64,000 nucleotides of DNA from Promineifilum sp019695075. GTDB lineage: Bacteria; Chloroflexota; Anaerolineae; Promineifilales; Promineifilaceae. The translations under genes were made by a program, and so were the position numbers. The notes below the pieces were generated by a model, which searched no databases, was not told the DNA's origin, and worked only from the letters and a program-made list of their open reading frames with translations. Shown in pieces: positions 16,704-25,292 of the stretch. The stretch covers positions 1 through 64,000 of the forward strand of contig JAHCIO010000015.1 of NCBI GenBank assembly GCA_026129185.1, written 5' to 3'. Every line of letters begins with the position of its first letter. Within the stretch, counting starts at the first letter, position 1.

Positions 16704-17546
16704 GACTCTCTCCGGATGCGTATAGACGCGCATCCGATCCTGTCGCAAATAGGCCACCAGGGTCAGGTTCCACGCCTCGGCCAGGGCCACGGACAGGCTG
16801 GTGGGCGAGGTGCGCGAACAGACGATGGGCGTCTCCAGACGGCGGGCCTTGTTGATCATCTCGCTGCTGATCCGTCCGCTGCTGAGGAGGACGCGGTTGC
16901 GGGTGGGCAGGCCGGCCAGCAGCGCCGCGCCCTGAAGCTTGTCGAGACAGTTGTGGCGACCGAGGTCTTCCATTTGCAGCAGGAAGCACTCGTGGCCCGG
17001 CGCGCAGGGGTCGGCCAAGGCGGCCGTATGAATGCCGCGAGCCAACTGGTACAGCTCCGCGCCGAGGTGCAGCCGCCGCATGAGCGCGGCCAGTTGCTCC
17101 GGCGTGGCCCGCAGGTCGGCCGTCAGCGGCGCGTGGGCGGCCGAGAGGTCGTCGAACGTCAGCCCGCCGCCGCAGCCGGCGGTGATGATCGCCCGGCGCG
17201 GCGGCCGGTAGCTGGCGTCGCGCAGCCAGACATCGACGCAGGTGTTGTGGGCCGAGACGGTCAGGGCGCGCACGTCGTCGCGCCCGGCGATGAGGCCCTC
17301 GTTGTAGAGGAAGCCCAGGGCCATCTCCGGCAGGTTGCGCGGAGTACACATGAAGGTGGCCAGTTCCTCGCCGTTGACGGTGATGCAAACCAGCGCCTCC
17401 TCCACTACCGCGCCGTCGACGGCTTGCGGTTCGTCGCCGTTCAGGCTGAGGTAGTGGGCCGGCCGCGCCCCCGCGCCGGGCAACAGGCTGTTCGGCGCGA
17501 CCTGGTTCTCGCCGCCGACGGTGTGAATGTGGATGTTCATGTCCAT
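16689..17546 (-). CDS. fdhD: FdhD sulfur carrier/sulfurtransferase
   Basis: 285 residues from ATG 17546, which follows the NuoEF-like stop by 7 bp. FdhD delivers sulfur to the Mo-bis-MGD cofactor and is required for formate dehydrogenase activity. Visible blocks: EEALVCITVNGEELATFMCTPRNLPEMALGFLYNEGLI, TAGCGGG (the Cys of the sulfurtransfer loop), MEDLGRHNCLDKLQGAALL, LLSSGRISSEMINKA, VCSRTSPTSLSVALAE. Its presence inside the locus confirms that the oxidoreductase here is a formate dehydrogenase. The extreme C-terminus (SSKQ) is encoded by repeat DNA. Confidence 0.95.
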   Translation of the reverse strand: MDMNIHIHTVGGENQVAPNSLLPGAGARPAHYLSLNGDEPQAVDGAVVEEALVCITVNGEELATFMCTPRNLPEMALGFLYNEGLIAGRDDVRALTVSAHNTCVDVWLRDASYRPPRRAIITAGCGGGLTFDDLSAAHAPLTADLRATPEQLAALMRRLHLGAELYQLARGIHTAALADPCAPGHECFLLQMEDLGRHNCLDKLQGAALLAGLPTRNRVLLSSGRISSEMINKARRLETPIVCSRTSPTSLSVALAEAWNLTLVAYLRQDRMRVYTHPERVSSKQ

Positions 17547-17553
17547 GTTTAGC

Positions 17554-19326
17554 TTACGCCAAGCCCCCGGCCGTCTGCCCATTGGCGCGGCCGGCGGGGG
17601 CGAACAGCTCCGGCCAGCGTTCGAGCGCGCTCAGCACGGCCGAGGCGGCCGTCTGGCCCAGGCCGCAGAGCGAGGTCTGGGTCATGGCCAGGCCGATGTC
17701 GCGGAGCATCTGCTTGTCGTCCGGCAGCGGGCCGCCGTAGCGCAGGATGCGCTCGATGATCTCCATCTGCCGTTGCGTGCCCATCTGGCAGGGGTAGCAC
17801 TTGCCGCAACTCTCGTGGGCGAAGAAGCGGGCCAGCATGTAGAGAACCTCGCGCAAGTCCACGGCCTCGTCGAAGACCATGATGACGCCGGAGCCAAGGG
17901 GGAAGCCCTGCGCCTTGGCATCCTCGTAAGTCAGGGGCGTGTCCAACCGGCGCGGGCCGATAAACACGCCGGCCGCGCCGCCCAGCAAGACCGCCTGAAC
18001 CTCGTTGCCGATGACGCCGCCGGCCATCTGGATGAGCTGGCGGACGGTCAGGCCAAAGGGCACCTCGTAGACGCCGGGGCGCAGGACGCGCCCGCTGACG
18101 CAGAACCACTTCGTGCCCGGCGAGCCGGGCGTGCCCAGCTTGTGCCACTGCTCGACGCCGATGTTGATGACCGACAGCGCCGCGGCCAGCGTCTCGACAT
18201 TGTTGATGGCCGTCGGCTGGTGGAAGAGGCCGTGGGTCGTTGGGAAGGGCGGCTTGATGCGCGGGAAGCCACGCTTGCCCTCGATGGCCTCGAACAGCGC
18301 CGTCTCCTCGCCGCAGATGTAGGCCCCCGCGCCCAGGCGCAGCTGGATGTCGAAGTTGAAGCCCTTGCGGCCGAGGATGTCGCGACCTAGATAGCCGGCC
18401 GCGCGGGCCTTGTCGATGGCGTTTTGCAGGCGCGCGTAGCAGCGCGGGTACTCGCCGCGCAGGAAGATCCAGCCGTTCTCCGCGCCGACGGTGTAGCCGG
18501 CCAGCGTCAGGGCCTCGACCAGGGCGAAGGGGTCTTGCTCCATGAGCGCCCGGTCTTTGAACGTGCCCGGCTCGCTCTCGTCGGCGTTGGCGATAACGTG
18601 CTTCTCGGCCGGGTGGCCGGGCGCGTTGCGGGTCATCTCCCACTTCAGGCCGACGGGGAACATGGCCCCGCCGCGGCCGAGGACATCGCTGCCCTTGAGG
18701 ATGGCCAGCACTTCCTCCGGCGTCATGGTCAGGGCCTTGCGCAGGCCGCGATAGCCGCCGTACTTCTCGAAGGCGCTCAGGCTGAGCGGATCGATCTTGC
18801 CCGCCCGCGCCAGCTTGATGAGCGGCCCGCCGTAGATCTTCGGCTCCGGCTCGGGGTACGTGCCGGCCAGGAAGGCGTCCACGTCGGCGGGAGTCAGGTC
18901 GCCGGCGGGGCGGTCGCCGTTGAGGGCATTGGGCGCGTGCTCGCACATGCCCAGGCAGGGGACGCACTCATAGGAGATGCGGCCGTCGGCGCTGGTCTCG
19001 CCCGGCCGCAGGCCGAGGCGCTCCTCGATGGCCAGGCGCACGGCCGGGCTGCCGGCCATGTGACAGGCCGGGTCAAAGCAGACGCGGATGACCCGGCGCG
19101 CCGTCGGCTCGTTATAGAACATCGAATAGAACTCGACGACGCCGTGGATGTCCGACAGGGGGACGTGGAGCGTCTGGCCAATGGCCTCCAGAACCTCGCG
19201 CGGCAGCCAGCCGTGGACGGCCTGGGCCTCGTGTAGCAGAGGCAGCAAGGCTTCCCGGCCGCGGCCCCGATATTTGGCCAATACCGGTTCCACAGCGGCC
19301 AGGTCGATCGTTGCCGGTTGCACCAT
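17554..19326 (-). CDS. Fused NuoE-NuoF-type NADH-binding diaphorase of formate dehydrogenase
   Basis: 590 residues. Residues 1-150 are NuoE-like with [2Fe-2S] Cys in CFDPAC and CLGMC. Residues 160-590 are NuoF-like: GRGGAMFPVGLKWE (FMN/NADH), NADESEPGTFKDR, GAGAYICGEETAL, and the [4Fe-4S] ligands SCGKCYPCQMG plus LCGLGQ. It passes electrons from formate to NAD+. The fusion of the two subunits is common in NAD-linked formate dehydrogenases and hydrogenases. ATG 19326 is preferred over the upstream ATG because GGAGG sits 7 bases before it. Confidence 0.93.
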   Translation of the reverse strand: MVQPATIDLAAVEPVLAKYRGRGREALLPLLHEAQAVHGWLPREVLEAIGQTLHVPLSDIHGVVEFYSMFYNEPTARRVIRVCFDPACHMAGSPAVRLAIEERLGLRPGETSADGRISYECVPCLGMCEHAPNALNGDRPAGDLTPADVDAFLAGTYPEPEPKIYGGPLIKLARAGKIDPLSLSAFEKYGGYRGLRKALTMTPEEVLAILKGSDVLGRGGAMFPVGLKWEMTRNAPGHPAEKHVIANADESEPGTFKDRALMEQDPFALVEALTLAGYTVGAENGWIFLRGEYPRCYARLQNAIDKARAAGYLGRDILGRKGFNFDIQLRLGAGAYICGEETALFEAIEGKRGFPRIKPPFPTTHGLFHQPTAINNVETLAAALSVINIGVEQWHKLGTPGSPGTKWFCVSGRVLRPGVYEVPFGLTVRQLIQMAGGVIGNEVQAVLLGGAAGVFIGPRRLDTPLTYEDAKAQGFPLGSGVIMVFDEAVDLREVLYMLARFFAHESCGKCYPCQMGTQRQMEIIERILRYGGPLPDDKQMLRDIGLAMTQTSLCGLGQTAASAVLSALERWPELFAPAGRANGQTAGGLA

Positions 19327-19424
19327 ACTTGTGCCTCCTTTAAGGAACAAGCGAATGCCCGATAGCGGAAATGGATAGAGGCCGGAGCCTCGACCTGCCG
19401 GGCGGGAACCGGCAAGGTGGCAGG

Positions 19425-19430
19425 ATTATA
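19425..19430 (-). promoter_or_regulatory. Possible -10 element of the formate dehydrogenase operon
   Basis: TATAAT on the minus strand about 100 bases before the NuoEF-like start. At 17-bp spacing the -35 position reads TTCGCT, a poor match, so an activator or alternative sigma factor would be needed. The ~95-base leader contains no obvious riboswitch. Confidence 0.35.
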
Positions 19431-19460
19431 TAGCAGGATCGCCGGGGAGCGAACGGATTC

Positions 19461-20420
19461 TTATTCCAGCAGGGCCACGGCCCGGCGGTAGAAGGGGTGT
19501 CGCGCGGCCAGCGTCAGGGCGGCGCGGGCATCGTCGCGGCGATTGACCAGCCGGTAGAGAAGCCCCAGGGCAAAGAAGATGGCCGGTGGCTGCGCCCCGG
19601 CGACGATGGCGTGCTCGTAGGCCAGGATGGCCTGGCCGGCGCGGCCGTGGCCCTCGTGGAAGAGCGCCTGGCGCAGGTAGAGGTCGCGCGTCGCCGCGGC
19701 CGCCCCGCTCAGCGGGCTGTCCTGTAGCCGGGTGGTCAATTGCCACTGGGCGAACTCGGTCGCGGCGCTGACCAGGTCGCCCGGCTCGACGCGCGCGGCG
19801 GCGCGAGACCAATCCTGGCCACGCGTGGCCACGCAGCGCCAGGTCTCTTCGGTCGCCCGCCAGACCGCGGCGTCGGCCGGCAGCAGGCCCAGGGCGGTAT
19901 AGGCCACGTGGAGCGCGGGCAGGCAGCGCCCCTCGCGCCGCAGGGCGTCGGCCTGAGCGATGTAGTGGCGCACCGCGCCGCGCGTGTCGCCGCGCAGCCG
20001 GTCGCTCATGGCCAGCCGTTCGTGGACGGCGGCGCGGTCGGGGTCTAGCTGGGCGGCGTGCCCCCAGCCGGCGCGCGCGCGGTCGGGGTCGCCCGCGGCC
20101 CAGAAGTGGTCGCCGGCGTGCAGATAGGCGGCGACGGCCTCAGCCGTCTGACCCATCGTGGCCAGCAGCGCGGCGACCTTGACGGTGTAGCTCGGGTCGC
20201 CGCCGGCCAGCCGGGCGGCCTCCTTGTAGTACGATAGCGCCCGGTTGGGGTCGGCCAGGGCCAGGTAGGTGTCGCCCAGGCCGTTGTAGACACGCGGCTC
20301 GGCCGGCAGACCCAGCTGCGCCGTCTGGAAGCAAGTCAGCGCCTGCTGCCAGCGGCTCTGGCGCACGGCCTCTTCGCCGATCTCCAGGGCCATCTCGTAG
20401 CGGTGGGCGGACTTGGTCAT
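19461..20420 (-). CDS. TPR-repeat protein
   Basis: 319 residues of tandem helical pairs matching the TPR consensus, for example ALTCFQTAQLGLPAEPRVYNGLGDTYLALADPNRALSYYKEA and AEAVAAYLHAGDHFWAAGDPDRARAGWGHAAQLDP. No signal peptide. Its start overlaps the stop of the HD-domain gene as ATGA, so both are expected to be made together. A scaffolding role is likely but the partner is unknown. Confidence 0.82.
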   Translation of the reverse strand: MTKSAHRYEMALEIGEEAVRQSRWQQALTCFQTAQLGLPAEPRVYNGLGDTYLALADPNRALSYYKEAARLAGGDPSYTVKVAALLATMGQTAEAVAAYLHAGDHFWAAGDPDRARAGWGHAAQLDPDRAAVHERLAMSDRLRGDTRGAVRHYIAQADALRREGRCLPALHVAYTALGLLPADAAVWRATEETWRCVATRGQDWSRAAARVEPGDLVSAATEFAQWQLTTRLQDSPLSGAAAATRDLYLRQALFHEGHGRAGQAILAYEHAIVAGAQPPAIFFALGLLYRLVNRRDDARAALTLAARHPFYRRAVALLE

Positions 20421-21079
20421 GACCCTCCGGGAGCGGCGCCCAGGCCACCGCCGGTCAACTCGCGGCCCAGTTCGGCCAGGAAGAGGCGCATCAGTTCTGT
20501 GCGCCGGGCGGCCTCGCGCCGGCCGGTCGCCGTCTGCATCATCTCCGCCAGGCGCAGGAGCTTGGTGTAGAAGTGGTCGATGACACTATGGCCGTCGTCG
20601 GCCGGGCGCGTGTGGGGCAGCGGCTCAGCCTCGTCGTACAGCGGCGTGCCCATCGCCGCGCCCAGCATTAGCGTTCGGGCGATGCCGATCGCGCCGATGG
20701 CGTCGAGGCGGTCGGCGTCCTGGACGACGCGGGCCTCAAGTGTCTCCGGCGGGATGCGGGCGGAGAAGCTGTGGGCGGCGATGGCGTGGTGGATGGCGGG
20801 GATGTGGGTCGCGGGGTAGCCGGCGGCGCTGAGGAAGCCGGCGGCCGTGTCCGCGGCCAGGCGCGAGGCCCGTGGCCGGTCGGCCGAGTCCTTGGGCACG
20901 GTGACGCAGTCGTGGAGCCAGGCCGCCGGCAGAACCACGGCCAGGTCGGCCCCCTCGGCCGCGGCCAGCATCCGCGCATTGGCCACGACGCGCCGGATGT
21001 GGGCCAGGTCGTGGGCCGGGTCGCCGGCCGGCAACCGGGCGGCGATGAAGGCGACGAAACGCGATTCCCAAACCATCAT
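20417..21079 (-). CDS. HD-domain phosphohydrolase
   Basis: 220 residues from ATG 21079. The metal ligands of the HD superfamily are in HDLAHIRRVVANA (first His), AAWLHDCV (HD dyad), and VVQDADRLDAIGAIGIART (last Asp with the DADRLDAIG motif). This pattern matches the YedJ/YpgQ-like nucleotide phosphohydrolase group. The substrate may be a nucleotide. Upstream ORF extension to 21157 lacks conservation cues and a ribosome site. Confidence 0.88.
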   Translation of the reverse strand: MMVWESRFVAFIAARLPAGDPAHDLAHIRRVVANARMLAAAEGADLAVVLPAAWLHDCVTVPKDSADRPRASRLAADTAAGFLSAAGYPATHIPAIHHAIAAHSFSARIPPETLEARVVQDADRLDAIGAIGIARTLMLGAAMGTPLYDEAEPLPHTRPADDGHSVIDHFYTKLLRLAEMMQTATGRREAARRTELMRLFLAELGRELTGGGLGAAPGGS

Positions 21080-21146
21080 CGTTCCATTGTATCGGCCCCG
21101 TTGACAACAGTCGATAATCGAAGATGAGACAAGCCATGCGCTCGTA

Positions 21147-21175
21147 TTGTCAGCCATACCGTAAAGTCATATAAT
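21147..21175 (+). promoter_or_regulatory. Sigma-70-type promoter of the MazEF-like operon
   Basis: TTGTCA (21147-21152), 17-bp spacer, TATAAT (21170-21175), ending 27 bases before the antitoxin ATG at 21203. This is one of the few near-consensus promoters in the window. Confidence 0.7.
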
Positions 21176-21202
21176 CATTCCTACCAAAGAGGGTAAAGCA
21201 TA

Positions 21203-21475
21203 ATGGCAATAAGAGCAGCACGCATGAGAAAAGTGACCATCACCCTGCCGGAGGAACTGGTTGCCTATGCCGATCGCCGCGCTGCGGAGCTGGGCACAAA
21301 TCGCAGCCAGGTCATCGGCCAGGCGATGGCTACGTTGATACTTTCCGAGGAAGAGGCGTTGGCCGTCGAGGGCTACCGATTCTATGCCGCTGAGGCAGAA
21401 GCGTTCGCTACGGTCGGCGGTGTGGCCGCGGCCGAGGCGATTATCGCCAACACCGAGTGGGCGATAGCCGAATGA
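21203..21475 (+). CDS. Ribbon-helix-helix antitoxin (MazE/CopG-like)
   Basis: 90 residues. The RHH DNA-binding segment is KVTITLPEELVAYADRRAAELGTNRSQVIGQAM, with the beta strand (VTITL) and two helices. The remaining acidic C-terminus would wrap the toxin. GAGGG lies upstream of ATG 21203. The stop overlaps the toxin start as ATGA. It is expected to neutralise the downstream toxin and autoregulate the promoter at 21147-21175. Confidence 0.87.
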   Translation: MAIRAARMRKVTITLPEELVAYADRRAAELGTNRSQVIGQAMATLILSEEEALAVEGYRFYAAEAEAFATVGGVAAAEAIIANTEWAIAE

Positions 21476-21852
21476 CCGTCCGGCGCGGCGAGATCTACTG
21501 GGTTGACTTTGAGCCGGTGCGAGGCAGCGAGCAGGGTGGTTTGCGACCGGCGCTGGTCGTTCAGAACGATGTAGGCAATCGCTTTGGGCCGACGACGGTC
21601 GTTGTCGCCATCACGCGCACTGTGCCGCCCAAAGCCTACCCGTTTCTGGTGGTCATCGAGCCGGAGGAAAGCGGACTGCCCACGCGCAGCGCCGTCAACT
21701 GCTCACAAGTCGCCACGATTCACCAGCAGGGGCCGCAAAGTCGCTTGCGCCCACGCCCCGGCGAGGCCGAGGTTCGACCCCTGGGCCGCCTGAGCCGGGA
21801 TAAGATGCGCGCTGTGGACGAAGCGCTGCGCTTCAACCTGGCTCTGCGCTAA
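21472..21852 (+). CDS. MazF-type endoribonuclease toxin
   Basis: 126 residues from ATG 21472. VRRGEIYWVDFEPVRGSEQGGLRPALVVQND is the classic MazF/PemK start with the catalytic Arg in GLRPALV. It is followed by TTVVVAITRTV, SAVNCSQVATI and the late LGRLSRDKMRAVDEAL helix. MazF proteins cut mRNA at short sites. Its last 4 bases overlap the end of the convergent ATP-grasp gene. Confidence 0.92.
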   Translation: MTVRRGEIYWVDFEPVRGSEQGGLRPALVVQNDVGNRFGPTTVVVAITRTVPPKAYPFLVVIEPEESGLPTRSAVNCSQVATIHQQGPQSRLRPRPGEAEVRPLGRLSRDKMRAVDEALRFNLALR

Positions 21853-23063
21853 AGCGTTGTCCGCGCTTTTTTCGTCTGCGGGGTGTGGGCCAGGAAGTCG
21901 CGGGCGAAGCGCTCGGTGTACTGCTCCAGCAGCGTCGCCACGCGCCCGGCGTCGGGCGAGGCCAGCAACAGGCCGGCGTGGTTGGCCCGCGGCACGCGCC
22001 AGACGACTTCAGGGTCGTTATAGGCCGACAGGTCGGGCCACTCGTCGCGGGCCAGGCAGATGACCAGGCCGGCGTAGTCGGCGCGGTGGTCGGGCACGCG
22101 GTAGGTTTCGCCGCGGGCGTGGGCCAGTTCGATGCGCGCCGCCTCCTGCCACAGGGCGATGCCCGTGGCCGCCTCGACCATCTTGTCGATATGCGCTCCG
22201 CCGACGCGGGCGGCCGTCTCCAGGAAGTAGAATTGGCCGTCGGCGTGGGCGCGGATGAACTCGGTGTGGGTGACGCCGCGCGGCAGCCCGAAGGCGCGGA
22301 AGAGGTCGGCGGCCATGCTCGTCGTCGCCGCGAAGTCGGCCGAGTCGCGCGGCAGCAGGCGGGTGTTGAAGATACCGCCGCCCTGGGTGACGCTGAGGGG
22401 CGGCTCGCCATAGCGGCTGCTGACGGCGAAGACCACCTCGCCCTCCCACACCAGCGCGTCCACGTGGTAGACATCACCGGGGACGAACTGCTCCAGCAGA
22501 TAGTACGACTGCTGGTCGCCCAGTTCGTCGAGGGTGCGCCAGACGCGCTCACTGTCGTGGAGCTTGCGGATGCCGATGGCCCCGGCCTCGAAGCGCGGCT
22601 TCAGCACCCACGGCGGCGGCACGGCGGCCATGTACTCGCGCAGCCGGTCGTAGTTGAAGACGCCGGTGAAGGCGGGCACGCGGATGCCGGCCGCGGCGGC
22701 CGCGACGCGCATGGCCAGCTTGTCGCGGAAGCGGCGCGCCGTCGATTCGCCCAACCCCTCCAGCCGCAGGTGCTCACGCAGGCTGGCCGCCGTGGCCACG
22801 TCGTAGTCGTCGAGGGCGACGATGCGGTCGATGTCGTTGCTGCGCGCCAGCCAGCTGACGGCGTAGGTGATGTTGGGCTGGGTTTGCAGGTCGGGCATGT
22901 TGTGATGCACGGCGATGTCGCTCCACGGCCACTCGCGGCCGCCGAAGCGCTCATCGGTGACGAGGACAACGCGCGCGCCCTGCCGGGCGCACTCCTGGAT
23001 GAAGGGCAGGCCCTTGAATTCGCTGGCGAGACAGAGGATGGTGATGGGGCGTTGGTCAGACAT
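21849..23063 (-). CDS. ATP-grasp family carboxylate-amine ligase-like protein
   Basis: 404 residues. N-terminal pre-ATP-grasp Rossmann domain (ITILCLASEFKGLPFIQECARQGARVVLVTDE), then ATP-grasp fold: RRFRDKLAMRVAAAAAGIRVPAFTGV, PPWVLKPRFEAGAIGIRKL, YYLLEQFVPGDVYHVDALVWEGEVVF, and the Mg/ATP block FYFLETAARVGGAHIDKMV. It would form an acyl phosphate and ligate it to an amine or thiol. The substrate is unknown; the gene is a single unit without pathway neighbours. Confidence 0.85.
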   Translation of the reverse strand: MSDQRPITILCLASEFKGLPFIQECARQGARVVLVTDERFGGREWPWSDIAVHHNMPDLQTQPNITYAVSWLARSNDIDRIVALDDYDVATAASLREHLRLEGLGESTARRFRDKLAMRVAAAAAGIRVPAFTGVFNYDRLREYMAAVPPPWVLKPRFEAGAIGIRKLHDSERVWRTLDELGDQQSYYLLEQFVPGDVYHVDALVWEGEVVFAVSSRYGEPPLSVTQGGGIFNTRLLPRDSADFAATTSMAADLFRAFGLPRGVTHTEFIRAHADGQFYFLETAARVGGAHIDKMVEAATGIALWQEAARIELAHARGETYRVPDHRADYAGLVICLARDEWPDLSAYNDPEVVWRVPRANHAGLLLASPDAGRVATLLEQYTERFARDFLAHTPQTKKARTTL

Positions 23064-23087
23064 GGGACTACTCCTGGCTGGAAGAAG

Positions 23088-23235
23088 AATCCACAGATTG
23101 CACAGATTCTCACTACGGGTCGCTAAGGATTAGCGGAGATTGTAGCAGGAAAGGGAGACAGACAAACAGAAAGTCAGGTTCTTCCGCAACTTCCGTGCTG
23201 ACTGGGCTATGCAGCACGGAAGTTGGGGAAGAACC
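23088..23235. repeat. CACAGATT units and a 24-bp inverted repeat
   Basis: Near 23090-23110 there are two CACAGATT units, a short member of the same class as CAGATT at 53958-53982. A separate hairpin (23177-23235) has arms GGTTCTTCCGCAACTTCCG and its complement, with one mismatch region and an 11-base loop. The gap 23064-23309 holds no other gene. Confidence 0.7.
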
Positions 23236-23309
23236 AATTTTTGGGGTTCACTATACCCAGCGCCATCCAGCCGCCGCTGATAGGGATGATCAACTCCCTG
23301 CCCAACAAC

Positions 23310-24506
23310 CTACGCCGACGCCTTCCCCAAAATGATCTGCTCCCGGTTATACAGCCGCATCGTCGCCAGCAGCGCCGCCGCGCCGATGGCCAGGGTGATC
23401 AGGCTGCACAGCGCCACCTGCATCGCGTCCAGCGGCAGGCCGCGCGACATGTCGGTGATGAAGTACAACTGGCCAATGGTGGGAATCAGGTACATCCACT
23501 CCTGCGGCCGGATGGGCAGCACCGACAGGAACAGCGACGGCAGGAAGCCGGCGAAGGCGATCAGTTGCGTGTAGGTCTGCGCCTCTTTCACCGAGTGGGC
23601 ATTCGACGCCACCAGTATCTCCAGGGCCACGGCCATGAAGGCCACCGGGATGATCAGCCCCACCGCGGCCAGGATGACGCCCCAGCCGACGTTGAGTTGG
23701 ATGTTGGTGAAGTTCTGCACCTGGGGGATGCCCAGTAGCACCAGGAAAAGAGCCGTCGCCAAAAAGGTCGCCAGCAACGTGAAGGCGAAGACGGCCAGGA
23801 ACTTGCCGATGACGAACTCGCGGCGGGGCACAGGGTTGAGCAGCAGCGGTTCCAGCGACTTGCGCTCGCGCTCGCCGGCGGTGGCGTCCACGGCCAGATA
23901 GAAGCCGCCATAGAACACGGCCGTCATCATGACCACCGGCAGCAGATTGAGCACGACCGACGCCGTATCCGCGCCGACGTTGCCCGCCGTGGTGCTGACC
24001 CATTCGACCGGCACGGCGTTGCTGATGGCCGGGCTGACGCCGCGGGCGATCAGCCGCAGCGCGCCGATCTGGCTGCTATACTGGCTGATGAGCGACTGCG
24101 CCCGGCTGGCGGCGATGCTGCTGCTCTGGTTGGAGTCGTCCACTAGCAGCTGCACCTGGGCCGGCGCGCCGCGCGTGAACGCCTTGCCGAAGTCGTCGGG
24201 GATGACGAGCACCACGTCTAACGCGCCCCGGCGCACGGCGTCTTCGGCGTCGGCCGGCGCTTCCTGGATATCGACGTTGTTCTGCGCCAGGAACTGGACG
24301 AGGTTGGGGGCGTTGGCCGCGCCCTGGACGTGGAGCGGCAGGGCGCGCTCGGCCTGCTCGGTGAACGCACGGTTGAGGAAGCCGAAGAGCACCACGTAGA
24401 GCAGCGGATTGATGAGCACGGCAAACAGCGCGTTGCCCACCGAGCGGCGATCGCGCAGGTTATCGAGGATTTCTTTCTGGACGATAGTCCACAGTCGCCG
24501 GAGCAT
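23310..24506 (-). CDS. NatB-like ABC transporter permease
   Basis: 398 residues from ATG 24506, whose A overlaps the last base of the ATPase stop. LWTIVQKEILDNLRDRRSVGNALFAVLINPLLYVVLFGFL is the first membrane helix of the NatB/ABC-2 type. A large extracytoplasmic domain (residues 60-210) contains the FTRGAPAQVQLLVDDSNQSSSIAA block. Then come five helices after RERKSLEPLLLNPVPRREFVIGKF. With the adjacent NatA-like ATPase it should form an exporter. NatAB exports Na+ in Bacillus; substrate transfer to this organism is inferred. Confidence 0.88.
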   Translation of the reverse strand: MLRRLWTIVQKEILDNLRDRRSVGNALFAVLINPLLYVVLFGFLNRAFTEQAERALPLHVQGAANAPNLVQFLAQNNVDIQEAPADAEDAVRRGALDVVLVIPDDFGKAFTRGAPAQVQLLVDDSNQSSSIAASRAQSLISQYSSQIGALRLIARGVSPAISNAVPVEWVSTTAGNVGADTASVVLNLLPVVMMTAVFYGGFYLAVDATAGERERKSLEPLLLNPVPRREFVIGKFLAVFAFTLLATFLATALFLVLLGIPQVQNFTNIQLNVGWGVILAAVGLIIPVAFMAVALEILVASNAHSVKEAQTYTQLIAFAGFLPSLFLSVLPIRPQEWMYLIPTIGQLYFITDMSRGLPLDAMQVALCSLITLAIGAAALLATMRLYNREQIILGKASA

Positions 24507-25237
24507 CAGATCAGGCCCTCCTTCGTGCCGATGATGGCCACGAATGCGTCTTCGAGGTTCTCTTGCCCGGTGCGGGCGCGCAGTTCGTCGGGCGAGCCTT
24601 GGGCCACGACGCGCCCGCCGGCGATGACGACGATGTTGTCGCACAGCATGGCCACTTCCTGCATGATGTGGCTGGTGAAGAGGATGCAGCGGCCGTCGTC
24701 GCGCAACTGGCGAATGACGGCGCGCATGGCCCGCGTGCTCATCACGTCCAGCCCGGCCGTCGGCTCGTCGAGCATGACGTTCTGCGGCCGGTGGACGAGG
24801 GCGCGGGCGATGGCCACTTTGCCCTGCTCGCCAGTGGAGAAGCCCTCTGTGTGGCGGTTGGCGATGTCGGCCATGTCCAGCAGGGCGACCAGCTCATCGA
24901 TGCGCGCCTCCAGCTCCTTGCCGCCCAGGCCGCGCAGGCGGCCGAAGTAGCGGACGTTCTCGCGTGCCGAGAGGCGCTGGTAGAGGCCGTGGGCGTCGGT
25001 CAGCACGCCCAGCCGCGCCTGCGCCTCCAGCCGTTGCGTATGCGTGTCGAAGCCGTCGATGGTCGTCTGGCCAGTGTCCGGCTCCAGCGCCCCGGCGACC
25101 AGGCGCATCGTCGTGCTCTTGCCCGCGCCGTTGGGGCCGAGCAGGCCGGTGATCAGCCCGTCGGGGGCGCTAAAAGAAACGTCCTGGACGGCCTTGACCG
25201 GGCCGAAGGATTTGGTGAGGTGGGTGACTTCGATCAT
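24506..25237 (-). CDS. NatA-like ABC transporter ATP-binding protein
   Basis: 243 residues. Walker A GPNGAGKSTT (about 35-44), signature FSTGEQGKVAIARALVHRPQ (a NatA-type variant of LSGGQ), Walker B NVMLDEPTAGLD, then the switch His in LFTSHIMQEV. It pairs with the permease that overlaps its stop. The gene lies immediately downstream of an AGAAACCGAG inverted repeat. Confidence 0.92.
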   Translation of the reverse strand: MIEVTHLTKSFGPVKAVQDVSFSAPDGLITGLLGPNGAGKSTTMRLVAGALEPDTGQTTIDGFDTHTQRLEAQARLGVLTDAHGLYQRLSARENVRYFGRLRGLGGKELEARIDELVALLDMADIANRHTEGFSTGEQGKVAIARALVHRPQNVMLDEPTAGLDVMSTRAMRAVIRQLRDDGRCILFTSHIMQEVAMLCDNIVVIAGGRVVAQGSPDELRARTGQENLEDAFVAIIGTKEGLI

Positions 25238-25245
25238 GATCTTGT

Positions 25246-25292
25246 TTTAGAAACCGAGTTTCTCAGAAGAAACTCGGTTTCTCGGTTTCTAC
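25246..25292. repeat. Inverted repeat AGAAACCGAGTTTCT
   Basis: A compact palindrome with 15-bp arms around a four-base loop, followed by an extra CGGTTTCTA unit. It contains the stop codon (TAG at 25289-25291) of the upstream hydrolase gene and lies just before the NatA-like gene. It may terminate transcription, but has no T-run. Confidence 0.8.

Noticed and set aside
19327..19460. Riboswitch in the formate dehydrogenase leader
   Set aside because: No molybdenum-cofactor riboswitch core could be recognised; only a TATAAT box is seen.
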